Assembly (NCBI GenBank): GCA_041738715.1
Contig: JBGSPI010000003.1
Coordinates: forward strand, 1 to 64,000
DNA: 64,000 nt
Reading direction: 5' to 3'
Origin: Chamaesiphon sp041738715
GTDB lineage: Bacteria; Cyanobacteriota; Cyanobacteriia; Cyanobacteriales; Chamaesiphonaceae
The translations under genes were made by a program, and so were the position numbers. The notes beneath the pieces are model-generated. The model worked only from the letters and a program-made list of their open reading frames with translations, had not been told where the DNA came from and made no database searches. Positions within the stretch are counted from its first letter, which is position 1. Every line of letters starts with the position of its first letter. This document shows, piece by piece, positions 35,603 through 43,408 of the stretch.

Positions 35603-36343
35603 ATGAGCGCAATAGCAGCACTAATATTCGATGTCGATGGCACCTTAGCCGATACCGAGCGCGATGGACATCGAGTCGCCTTCAATCAAGCCTTTGCCAA
35701 TGCTGGATTAGACTGGGACTGGTCGGTAGAATTGTATGGCAAGTTGTTGGCTGTTACTGGGGGTAAGGAACGGATGCGGTTCTATCTGAACACATACCGT
35801 CCCGATGTGCAGATGAATGACCAACTCATTGCTGATCTCCATCAAGCCAAAAATCAGTATTATGCCCAACTATTAGAGCGCGGGGGGATTCCGCTGCGTC
35901 CGGGGGTCAAACGTCTGATTGATGCCGCCAGAGCGGCGAATCTCCGCTTGGCAATTTCGACAACTACCACCCCAGCCAATGTATTCGCTCTGTTGGAAGG
36001 TAATATCGATCCTGATTGGTTTGAAGTGATTGCCGCCGGAGATATCGTCCCCAAAAAGAAACCCGCAGCAGATATTTATGACTATGTGCTGACACAGATG
36101 AACTTGCCCGCCGCGAGTTGTCTCGCCTTTGAGGATTCGGAAAATGGTCTAATTTCCGCAATGGCTGCCGGAATTACAACGGTGGTGACGATTAATGATT
36201 ATACCCAAAATCATAATTTCGATCGCGCCCGACTAGTATTATCCGATCTCGGCGAACCCGATCGTCCTTGTCAAATTCTCCAAGGCAATAGTTTTGGCTA
36301 TAGTTATGTTGATATTCCCTTGTTAGAGCGATTAGTAGCCTAA
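35603..36343 (+). CDS. HAD hydrolase, CbbY/phosphomutase-like
   Basis: A 246-aa HAD enzyme. Motif I is LIFDVDGTLADTE with the nucleophile Asp10 and the acid Asp12. Motif II is LAISTTTTP, the motif III lysine is in VPKKKPAADIY and motif IV is AFEDSENG. The four-helix cap puts it with the CbbY group, which in the Calvin cycle context dephosphorylates xylulose-1,5-bisphosphate, a Rubisco inhibitor. A role of that kind is an inference from the group. Confidence 0.86.
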   Translation: MSAIAALIFDVDGTLADTERDGHRVAFNQAFANAGLDWDWSVELYGKLLAVTGGKERMRFYLNTYRPDVQMNDQLIADLHQAKNQYYAQLLERGGIPLRPGVKRLIDAARAANLRLAISTTTTPANVFALLEGNIDPDWFEVIAAGDIVPKKKPAADIYDYVLTQMNLPAASCLAFEDSENGLISAMAAGITTVVTINDYTQNHNFDRARLVLSDLGEPDRPCQILQGNSFGYSYVDIPLLERLVA

Positions 36344-36450
36344 GTTATCAGTTCCTTCTATAGATCTAACATCATCAATATATGTTATGATTGAAAGTCT
36401 GTGGGTAAAAAATATGACTCACAAAATATTACCAGTTAAATTGCGGCAAC

Positions 36451-36708
36451 ATGATTAAGATCCGGCTCAAGAAATTTGGAAAAAAGCGGGAAGCTAGCTA
36501 CCGTCTAGTAGCAGCACAAAGTACCTCCAGACGCGATGGTCGCCCGCTCGAAGAATTAGGCTTTTACAACCCCAGAACAGACGAAGTTCGCCTCGATACC
36601 GAAGCGATTCTCAAAAGACTTCAGCAAGGTGCCCAACCTACTGAGACAGTGCGCCGGATCCTGGAAAAAGCGAATGTTATTGAGCGAGTAGGTACCAAAT
36701 CAGCGTGA
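36451..36708 (+). CDS. rpsP: 30S ribosomal protein S16
   Basis: An 85-aa ribosomal protein of the small subunit: MIKIRLKKFGKKREASYRLVAAQS, then RRDGRPLEELGFYNPRTDEV. It helps 30S assembly. It is followed by khpA with a 4-nt overlap (GTGA), which indicates translational coupling and a conserved cyanobacterial order. Confidence 0.96.
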   Translation: MIKIRLKKFGKKREASYRLVAAQSTSRRDGRPLEELGFYNPRTDEVRLDTEAILKRLQQGAQPTETVRRILEKANVIERVGTKSA

Positions 36709-37157
36709 CAGTCTCTGTGGATCGAGCAAATTTACCTGATTATCGGCAACTCGTCAAGTTTTTGTTTCAACCGTTTTTGAGTGCCGATCCTGCCACGACC
36801 TCGCTCGAATCGTCTCTAAGTGTCGATTGTGAGTACACAATCGATCGCCGTCGGGTCTGGATTCGGGTCGCTTTTGCCAACGGCGACCAGGGCAGTGCTT
36901 TCGGTCGAGGTGGGCGGAATGTCCAGGCGATTCGGACAGTTCTCCAAGCAGTTGCCACAACAGTCGATCAGTCGGTTCATCTGGATGTCTACGGGAGCAG
37001 TTCTAGCTCCAGAGCAGAACATGGGGATAAATCCGATCGACAATCTTCATACCCGCGCCGAGGCTCCTCAACTGGAGATAGTTCATCTGTCCCCAAACCT
37101 GCTCGGAGTGCGCCAAATCTCCGGCCATCGAATGGTGAAGATCGTCCCCGGCGTTAA
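36705..37157 (+). CDS. khpA: KH-domain RNA-binding protein KhpA
   Basis: A 150-aa protein. The KH domain (about 8-85) includes the RNA-binding GxxG-type loop in AFGRGGRNVQAIR. The tail (about 90-150) is a long Ser/Arg/Pro-rich disordered extension. KhpA is an RNA chaperone paired with KhpB in many bacteria. The GTG start at 36705 overlaps the stop of rpsP. A second frame, open from 36820 to 37323, overlaps it but is a shadow. Confidence 0.9.
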   Translation: MTVSVDRANLPDYRQLVKFLFQPFLSADPATTSLESSLSVDCEYTIDRRRVWIRVAFANGDQGSAFGRGGRNVQAIRTVLQAVATTVDQSVHLDVYGSSSSSRAEHGDKSDRQSSYPRRGSSTGDSSSVPKPARSAPNLRPSNGEDRPRR

Positions 37158-37183
37158 CTCGATCGAGCCAAATCTGATTCCGG

Positions 37184-38428
37184 CTAGCCCATCATCACTT
37201 GTTGCGTTGCCATCAACGCAGCTAAACCAATTACCCCCCGCTGGGAACCATGATAATTGGACATACCCAGCCAAATGCGATCTGTACCGCGCTGGTGACG
37301 ATAGAAGCGCGGGGAGGCATTGATATATACACAAGCACTATTCACTCCAGCCACAAATCGCTGAGTTTCTAGGTAGGAATCGGTGATGATACAATCAGCG
37401 TGACCACTACTAGATCGATCGACGATCGCAATCGCTTCATCCACACTTTCAACCAATTTGAAGGCGACAATTTTGCGTAAATATGGTTGATGCCACTCTC
37501 CATCTTGAGCTAACGTCAAGTACTCTCCATAGTTAGCTACCAACTCCCGATCGCCACGTAACTGGAAACCTTTATCCTTTAAACTTTTCCACAGGAGAGT
37601 CAACGAAGCTGATTGTCGATCGGCGCGAATTAATACTTTCTCGATCGCATTCACCGCATCTGGTTCACCCGTATGACTATCACAGATGGTATGCCGAACC
37701 AGATCCAAATCCCCATTTACCCCCCAATACAAATAACAATTGCCGATGGCTGCCGGTAAAATTGGCACAGTCGCCTGTTGGGTCACTTGATGAATCAAGC
37801 TGGGTCTACCATAGCAAATAGCTAAATTTACCTGTTGCGTGTGGGTTACTAGCTCGTATAACAGGCTCGGAGTAGAATCAATGAGTTGCACAGCATCTGG
37901 CGGAAAATCGACCTTTTCCAAGCCTGTTCTGAGGGCAGTCGCGATCGCCAGATTGCTATGTTGTGCCTCAGATCCTCCCCGTAAGATCAGACTATTTCCC
38001 GTCTTCAGACTCATGCCTGCGGTAATTGCCCCTAACTCTGGCAGTGCTTCATAGATAAAGGCTACTGTCCCCAATGGTTTTACCCGACAATAACTATGTC
38101 GATCGCTCACCTGGGAACCGAAATCGACACTACCATACATCGGGGCTAGCTCACCGAGCCGCGCCAATAAATCGATATACCGTTGCAGCCGTTCTGGCGT
38201 GAGTTTTAACCATTCCAAGAGTAGATCGGTGATGCCGAGTTCTCTATTTGCCTCTAAATCCAGGGTATTGGCTTCGAGAATATCATGAAAAGCCTCTCGC
38301 ATCGCTGCGGCCATCGAACCAATCGCTAGTTCGCGTTGTTTGTTACTCGTGGGTGCGAGATGTTTGGCGGCGCGAACGGACTGCTGCAATACGCTAGTTA
38401 GGCTAGGACTGACACTCGCATTTTCCAT
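37184..38428 (-). CDS. proA: Gamma-glutamyl phosphate reductase
   Basis: A 414-aa ProA, the NADPH-dependent aldehyde dehydrogenase-fold enzyme that reduces gamma-glutamyl phosphate to glutamate semialdehyde in proline synthesis. The family signatures are GTVAFIYEALPE near 120, ILRGGSEAQHSN near 147 and the catalytic cysteine in AIGNCYLYW near 227 (usually GNCHVY, so one substitution beside the Cys). The C-terminal FYRHQRGTDRIWLGMSN replaces the common FTDGFEFGLGAEIGIS. These changes suggest the divergent second cyanobacterial ProA-like paralogue. It is convergent with khpA, 26 bp away. The next gene upstream on the same strand is 9 bp from its start. Confidence 0.85.
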   Translation of the reverse strand: MENASVSPSLTSVLQQSVRAAKHLAPTSNKQRELAIGSMAAAMREAFHDILEANTLDLEANRELGITDLLLEWLKLTPERLQRYIDLLARLGELAPMYGSVDFGSQVSDRHSYCRVKPLGTVAFIYEALPELGAITAGMSLKTGNSLILRGGSEAQHSNLAIATALRTGLEKVDFPPDAVQLIDSTPSLLYELVTHTQQVNLAICYGRPSLIHQVTQQATVPILPAAIGNCYLYWGVNGDLDLVRHTICDSHTGEPDAVNAIEKVLIRADRQSASLTLLWKSLKDKGFQLRGDRELVANYGEYLTLAQDGEWHQPYLRKIVAFKLVESVDEAIAIVDRSSSGHADCIITDSYLETQRFVAGVNSACVYINASPRFYRHQRGTDRIWLGMSNYHGSQRGVIGLAALMATQQVMMG

Positions 38429-38437
38429 ATTGGGTTG

Positions 38438-38884
38438 TTAACCTTGGTTGAATAACCAGAGTGTTGTGACGATCAGGACAATTGTGGCGATCGCGATTGC
38501 TAATCCGAGATTGAAGATCGGACTAGCTGCTGCTAATCTACGATAGAGTGGAGATAGTAGCAAGAGCAAGGCGACTAAACCTAACCCTTGGAGCCAGAAA
38601 ATCCAACCATCCTGTGGGCGCACAAACCCGCCGAAGGTGAGGATTGAAGGGGAACATGGTCTGATAACTTGCCAGCGCGTGGCATTCCAGGTGTATCGTC
38701 GTGGATAGACGTAGTTAGTTGCCAATTCCTCGATCGAGCAACCATCTGATTGCAGGACAAAGATTCTTTGACAGCGGTTGCACCCAAAAGCTTCGGTGAG
38801 GACGATCTGCTGGAGTAGTCCCCGACAACGACATGGGCAGGGGTAATCTTGGTTTAAATAGATTTTTTGCGGGTGGTGTGGCAC
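38438..38884 (-). CDS. Small zinc-ribbon membrane protein, unknown
   Basis: A 148-aa protein. The N-terminus carries two Cys pairs (CPCRC near 16-20 and CNRC near 36-39) that look like a zinc ribbon. The C-terminus has two hydrophobic helices (about 95-112 and 122-143, GLGLVALLLLLSP and LGLAIAIATIVLIVTTLW). It is a membrane-bound zinc-ribbon protein. It stands 9 bp upstream of proA and is probably co-transcribed with it. I do not recognise a named family. Confidence 0.6.
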   Translation of the reverse strand: MPHHPQKIYLNQDYPCPCRCRGLLQQIVLTEAFGCNRCQRIFVLQSDGCSIEELATNYVYPRRYTWNATRWQVIRPCSPSILTFGGFVRPQDGWIFWLQGLGLVALLLLLSPLYRRLAAASPIFNLGLAIAIATIVLIVTTLWLFNQG

Positions 38885-38970
38885 AGTAATTAGTTACTCC
38901 GACACGAGGCTTGGCTTTTGCAGATCTGCCGTCATGAGAGAATCGAGGGGACGTTATTCAATCATCATAT

Positions 38971-39001
38971 AAAAGAGTCTCCCAAATTGGGAGACTCTTT
39001 T
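38971..39001 (-). terminator. Strong perfect hairpin after tRNA-Gly
   Basis: AAAAGAGTCTCCCAA (38971-38985) and TTGGGAGACTCTTTT (38987-39001) are perfectly complementary around one base. On the reverse strand it ends in TTTT and lies 30 bp after the tRNA-Gly 3' end, so it is a convincing intrinsic terminator for that RNA; the symmetry means it could act in both directions. Confidence 0.85.
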
Positions 39002-39031
39002 GACAATTTTCTACTATTGACTCTACGCCTA

Positions 39032-39103
39032 AGCGGGAGACGCGATTCGAACGCGCGACATCAACCTTGGCAAGGTTGCGCTCTACCACTGAGCTACACC
39101 CGC
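39032..39103 (-). tRNA. trnG-GCC: tRNA-Gly (GCC)
   Basis: A 72-nt tRNA. It begins GCGGGTG and has a D stem GCTC/GAGC, an anticodon stem CAACC/GGTTG with anticodon GCC, a T loop TTCGAAT and a discriminator T. CCA is not encoded. The acceptor stem pairs at every position except one: U6 faces U67 (3' strand CTCCCGC where CACCCGC would pair fully). All other stems are sound. The terminator hairpin follows 30 bp downstream. Confidence 0.95.
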
Positions 39104-39196
39104 GAGCAATTGGTATTTTTACTCACATCTATCAATATCGCACGAATATTTGTGATTGTCAATATCTTTTTGAACTTCGATCCCCCGTTCCCTAGC

Positions 39197-39970
39197 CTAA
39201 AGCCTAAATTGTTGTTGATAAGCGAGGTAAACTGCCTCGATCGTCAAATGTCGATCGAGTGTTGGCGGTCGATCGGCTAATTTGATAATCTCTAATACTC
39301 GCTGTGCTAATCTATCGCTCACTTGAATTTTCGCCGCCGGAGTCAAAGATGGATAGCGATCGAGATAGCGACGAATGGTGGCAAATTCTTCGGGTGTGAG
39401 TGCCACAATTTGACCAATTTCGAGCAAGCGCGTTGCTAGTGATTGAGCTTCAGGGGATAGGGTAAATTGTTGCTGACTAGCCGTAGCTTGCCCCTCTTGA
39501 ATCACGATCGTGCCAGCAACCAAATCTCCCAGACGTTTCTCTTGGGCTGTGAACACAATCAACAATAAACCCAGAAATAAGATATCGTCGATCGGGCGCA
39601 GCAGGGATCTCAAAATTGATTGTTGCAAGCCAACATTGCGACCATCATCGCGAATTACCCGAATCTTGGCATACCGCTTCCCCGGAGTTTGTCCCCGCCA
39701 GAGGGTTTCAAACACCACGAAATAGCCAATATACACAACAAATAAAATTAATAACTGGATCGCGAAAAACCAGGGACGAATCGTATCCGACTGCAACCAG
39801 GTCACCTGAATCAGCAGAAATGCCCAAATCACCAGGAGGATCACGAGGATGAAACTCCAAATCAAGTAGTCTACAACTAAAGCCTGAGTGCGACTACCCA
39901 CACCAGCCAGGGTAAATTCTAATTCAACACTCTCCGGTGTTTGCGATCGAACTCTCTTCAAAAAGTGCAT
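39197..39970 (-). CDS. RDD family membrane protein
   Basis: A 257-aa protein. An N-terminal beta strand precedes the RDD core, with the Arg-Asp-Asp-type sequence in AKIRVIRDDGRNVG near 106, and three hydrophobic helices (about 36-58, 68-88 and 130-150). RDD proteins are poorly understood membrane proteins, some linked to ion transport or to sorting. A C-terminal soluble segment of about 90 residues carries a helical repeat-like tail. It is followed upstream on the same strand, after 25 bp, by a six-helix membrane protein, so the two probably form one unit. Confidence 0.82.
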   Translation of the reverse strand: MHFLKRVRSQTPESVELEFTLAGVGSRTQALVVDYLIWSFILVILLVIWAFLLIQVTWLQSDTIRPWFFAIQLLILFVVYIGYFVVFETLWRGQTPGKRYAKIRVIRDDGRNVGLQQSILRSLLRPIDDILFLGLLLIVFTAQEKRLGDLVAGTIVIQEGQATASQQQFTLSPEAQSLATRLLEIGQIVALTPEEFATIRRYLDRYPSLTPAAKIQVSDRLAQRVLEIIKLADRPPTLDRHLTIEAVYLAYQQQFRL

Positions 39971-39995
39971 GTTTTCCCCAATCCTTCACTAACCC

Positions 39996-40940
39996 CTAAA
40001 TTATCAAATCACGACCTTCCCGTCGATTGCGCAGATCGTAATAGATGACGGATTTGATTGCTTGCCAGAACGGCATAATAAACAACTCACTAATCGCGCC
40101 CAGCAAAATACCCCCAAGCATCAGGGCAGTGCCGACTGCTTGAGTGGCTGGATTGGGTGAAATAGTCGGACTTGCCATCAATTGTCCGACGAAACTAGGG
40201 GCATTACCGATGGTACTAATTGGCAGCGTGATCAAAAAAGCAATGAAAATAATTAATTGCAATCTACCCACAGCCACATTGCTCAACTCCCGACTGCGCC
40301 GCATACTGGCACCAGCAGAATTAGTTGACTCGACAGCCATCGGTAACTCAGACACAAACCAATAAGAGTAGTAACGGATTAGTGCCAAGATCAACAAACA
40401 CAATAAACCGATCCCCAGCAGAATAGCCAGAATAACTACGAGTGGCTGTCCACCTAGCTTTAGTGCGGCAATTATCGCCCCAAATATCACCAGTGCAATA
40501 ATCAATACGATATAACCAACAATAAAGACTAGAGACATACATAGTCCCAGCAACCAAGATAGGCGGAGAAATCCCCAGGTACGGGGGACTAATTGTTGAG
40601 TTGCTTCGGCAATAGTTTCCGGCTGATCGATTAATTCTTGATAGGCTAATCGTGAAATCACGGCTCGATCGGTAGAATATCTAGCCAAGCAGTAGATAGC
40701 AACGGCGAGCCAGATTAGCCCCAACGGGATCGCTACCAAGACAGAATTAGTCAATCCAAATAAAATACCACCAATCAACCCCAACACAACTGCCGCTAAA
40801 ACGATCGCCAGTCCCCAAGCAGTCGCTCGGAGTGAAACCTGAAAATAACGCTTAAAGTTCGATTTGTATAAGGTTGTGCTGGCACTAACAACATTACCCA
40901 CAGTTAGGGTACCAAGTGGATCGGAACTAGTCTTTGCCAT
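39996..40940 (-). CDS. Multi-pass membrane protein (GPDP membrane-domain-like)
   Basis: A 314-aa protein with about six hydrophobic helices (around 40-70, 73-90, 130-160, 162-190, 228-246 and 275-300). The N-terminal TVGNVVSASTTLYKSNFKRYFQVSL resembles the start of the glycerophosphodiester phosphodiesterase membrane-domain type. It has no enzyme domain. The role is unknown. It precedes the RDD gene by 25 bp on the same strand. Confidence 0.7.
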   Translation of the reverse strand: MAKTSSDPLGTLTVGNVVSASTTLYKSNFKRYFQVSLRATAWGLAIVLAAVVLGLIGGILFGLTNSVLVAIPLGLIWLAVAIYCLARYSTDRAVISRLAYQELIDQPETIAEATQQLVPRTWGFLRLSWLLGLCMSLVFIVGYIVLIIALVIFGAIIAALKLGGQPLVVILAILLGIGLLCLLILALIRYYSYWFVSELPMAVESTNSAGASMRRSRELSNVAVGRLQLIIFIAFLITLPISTIGNAPSFVGQLMASPTISPNPATQAVGTALMLGGILLGAISELFIMPFWQAIKSVIYYDLRNRREGRDLII

Positions 40941-41145
40941 AAAAGTTAATTAGGAGTTAATTAATAATTGAATCAAGAATACATCAAATATGTAGATAGT
41001 CTAGACATAAACTATAAATTCTGGCACTAAGAAAGACATTCTCGCAAACGTGCGATAACCCATGTTAAGAAGATTGGTTTTCTGCTCACAGTCGTGCCGA
41101 TCATCGGTAACAATGAGAATGTTCAACTCTGGAATTGGAGCAGCC

Positions 41146-41661
41146 ATGATTGTTTCTAATTGGCGTAAGGCATTTTTGCCGATCGTATTATCGGTAGTCT
41201 TACTATTCTCAGCTTGTTCAAGTAAAGCACCCTCTCCCTATGCCCAAACGCAGAAAGAGACTTCGGGGAGAAATGCACCCGCAGCAGTCGCCAAAAATGC
41301 CGAAGCTGGTGGTGAATTTAATAAATTCTTTCCCAAAGGTGATGCTACCTATACCAGAGTATTCTCCCAAGAGAAGAAAGGTTTTGCTGAAGCTAAATTG
41401 AATAAAGGTGGAGCCAACGTTGCGGTAATGTCCATTAGTGACACGAGTAGTCTCCCGGCTGCGGCAAAAAAATATGAAAAGAGTACTACAAAGCTCGGTA
41501 GCTATCCCCTCCTAGATGAAGCACCGCTCAAGAGCACTGGAGTATTGGTCAATAATCGGTTTCAGGTCAAAGTAGCTTCCCGTAATCCGTCCTTCACCTC
41601 TGCCGATCGCAAGGCTTGGTTACAGAAGTTTAACCTAGACGGATTATCCAAACTCAAGTAA
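41146..41661 (+). CDS. Putative lipoprotein, unknown
   Basis: A 171-aa protein. The signal (residues about 1-25) ends in a lipobox-like LFSAC, so Cys is the lipid-bearing residue after cleavage. The mature part has a motif KFFPKGDATYTRVFSQEKKGFAEAKL and a conserved-looking ending (FTSADRKAWLQKFNLDGLSKL), and no known domain. The open frame extends 28 codons upstream to 41062, but that stretch is not signal-like; ATG at 41146 with a TTGGAG upstream is preferred. The next gene, on the same strand, is 55 bp away. Confidence 0.7.
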   Translation: MIVSNWRKAFLPIVLSVVLLFSACSSKAPSPYAQTQKETSGRNAPAAVAKNAEAGGEFNKFFPKGDATYTRVFSQEKKGFAEAKLNKGGANVAVMSISDTSSLPAAAKKYEKSTTKLGSYPLLDEAPLKSTGVLVNNRFQVKVASRNPSFTSADRKAWLQKFNLDGLSKLK

Positions 41662-41716
41662 ACATAATCTTTCTTAATAGTCGATTAGTAATTGTCATTA
41701 TCTTCAGGAGTCATCT

Positions 41717-42604
41717 GTGAGCAAAGCAATTTATGAACTGGTAGACGAGTTACCCACTGGGGGTTTAACCGTCATGTCATTGAATGCACTGGATTTTGTG
41801 ATTCCAGGACAATGGCAAAATATCGTTGGATTTAACAATACCATTACGGCTGTGACTGGCACTGACGATCCAGAGTATATTCAAGCGATCGGCGAACGTG
41901 CCGTCGCTTTATATAATGACCGCAACGAAGGCTATCAAACAGCGATGTGGCTCTATAATACTGTAGACGCTGGTTCCAGTGCCCTCGGTGCAGCGGCAAT
42001 GGCTAATAAAATTGGCGAAAGTTTCTCGATGTTGAGCTTTTTGGGCAATATCACGCCCAAGGCGGAAACAGCCCAAACTATCGATTTGAGTGTCAAGTTA
42101 GTTGCCGAAATCGTCGCCTTCTGCCAGATCAATGGTATTCCAGGGGATAGCATCGGTGATTTCTTAGCTGCTCTAGGCGACTACGGCGGCGAATCCTTAA
42201 TGCGGATGACAGCGTTGATTTGTTTCGATGGCTTAATTCCCTTGGGTCCTGATTTTATCGGCATGGTCATGGATAAAATGGGCGGAATGGGTGCGAGTGA
42301 GTTGGAAGGTAATCAAACTTTCAAAGGCATCAAAGACCAAATTCCTGGCGGTGACACAGGCGGAAAACTGGGCTTTATTACCGAGAGTTTCGGCTCGGTG
42401 AGCGGCTGGATGAATAATTTTGTAACAGATCGTGGTTTGTCTCCAGACATGATTGTCGGTAATCTCCGCAACTTTGTGGACATCAGTGATGACAAATTAG
42501 ATTATCTGGGCGCATTTCTTGATGTAAGTACCAATTATTATGCACATACTGGCACTCAGACTCTTGCCAGACGCTTGATCGAACGCGCTGCTGCCGAACT
42601 GTAA
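41717..42604 (+). CDS. Conserved-looking unknown protein
   Basis: A 295-aa protein with a GTG start (AGGAG is 6 bp upstream). It has no signal peptide and no clear catalytic motif. It is helical, with Gly/Met-rich stretches (MVMDKMGGMGASE). The N-terminus (LPTGGLTVMSLNALDFVIPGQWQNI) and the tail (FLDVSTNYYAHTGTQTLARRLIERA) look conserved and cyanobacterial to me. It could be membrane-peripheral. It follows the lipoprotein gene on the same strand. I cannot assign a function. Confidence 0.6.
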   Translation: MSKAIYELVDELPTGGLTVMSLNALDFVIPGQWQNIVGFNNTITAVTGTDDPEYIQAIGERAVALYNDRNEGYQTAMWLYNTVDAGSSALGAAAMANKIGESFSMLSFLGNITPKAETAQTIDLSVKLVAEIVAFCQINGIPGDSIGDFLAALGDYGGESLMRMTALICFDGLIPLGPDFIGMVMDKMGGMGASELEGNQTFKGIKDQIPGGDTGGKLGFITESFGSVSGWMNNFVTDRGLSPDMIVGNLRNFVDISDDKLDYLGAFLDVSTNYYAHTGTQTLARRLIERAAAEL

Positions 42605-42658
42605 GCATCTGTTGTGTTATCGTTTGTACTTATCTACAAGCGATAACACCTATTTTCT

Positions 42659-43114
42659 ATGAATTACTGGCTGATGAAATCCGAACCCGATGTCTATGGA
42701 ATCGCCGACTTGGAACGCGATCGAGTGACAATTTGGGATGGGGTCAGAAACTATCAAGCCCGAAATTTTCTTAAGTCGATGGCAGTTGGCGATCTGGCTT
42801 TTTTTTATCACTCAAATACTAACCCACCCGGAATTGTTGGGCTAATGCAAGTAGTCGCTGCACAAGTTGTCGATCCTTCGCAGTTTGATCGTGATAGTGA
42901 TTATTATGACCAAAAATCTACCTTAGAAGCTCCCCGGTGGCAGACAGTCCAAGTAGAATTTATGCATACTTTTAGGCATCAAATTACCCTAGCAAATCTT
43001 CGAGAACAATTTACCCCTGAAGATTTGTTGGTCGTTAAACAGGGTAATAGATTATCTGTCATGCCGATCCTCGATCGAGTTGCCGAACAACTATTCAGAT
43101 TGAGTTCAGATTAA
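42659..43114 (+). CDS. EVE domain protein
   Basis: A 151-aa EVE-domain protein (PUA-like fold): NYWLMKSEPDVYGIADLERD, WDGVRNYQARNFLKSM, FFYHSNTNPPGIVGLMQV and KQGNRLSVMPI. EVE domains recognise modified bases in DNA or RNA; stand-alone copies are widespread. It starts 54 bp after the preceding gene on the same strand. Confidence 0.92.
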   Translation: MNYWLMKSEPDVYGIADLERDRVTIWDGVRNYQARNFLKSMAVGDLAFFYHSNTNPPGIVGLMQVVAAQVVDPSQFDRDSDYYDQKSTLEAPRWQTVQVEFMHTFRHQITLANLREQFTPEDLLVVKQGNRLSVMPILDRVAEQLFRLSSD

Positions 43115-43408
43115 ATAAATTTAACAACACTTGTTGCTGGAAATTTAGCTATTGCAGGGAGTGGCGATCTCAACCAGCTATCCATTAATATTTAGTTTTT
43201 TAAGGGAATTCTAGTGTTAAACTATATACATAACTTTGAAGATAAAGATATACACAGTTATTTTTTCTGCTAAACCTCTTCAGAGTACCACCCACTTCTG
43301 GTGAAGTTGTTAATCACCCTCTGATGGCGGTATGTAATGTTTTAGAGCCATTTGAGTTAGCCCCACTTGATTCCAGACATCAATAATTTTTTCAGTTGAA
43401 ATGATCCT
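43115..43408 (+). other. Spacer upstream of SulP gene
   Basis: A 294-bp region without a convincing ORF. It presumably contains the SulP promoter. No operator motif was recognised with confidence. Confidence 0.4.

Noticed and set aside
36820..37323. A 167-codon frame overlapping khpA and the 3' end of proA
   Set aside because: It lies in another frame of khpA, which has the KH motif and the GTGA overlap with rpsP; the alternative has no family likeness.
38918..39280. A 120-codon forward frame across the tRNA-Gly gene
   Set aside because: It reads through the antisense of the tRNA and its terminator; no protein is expected here.
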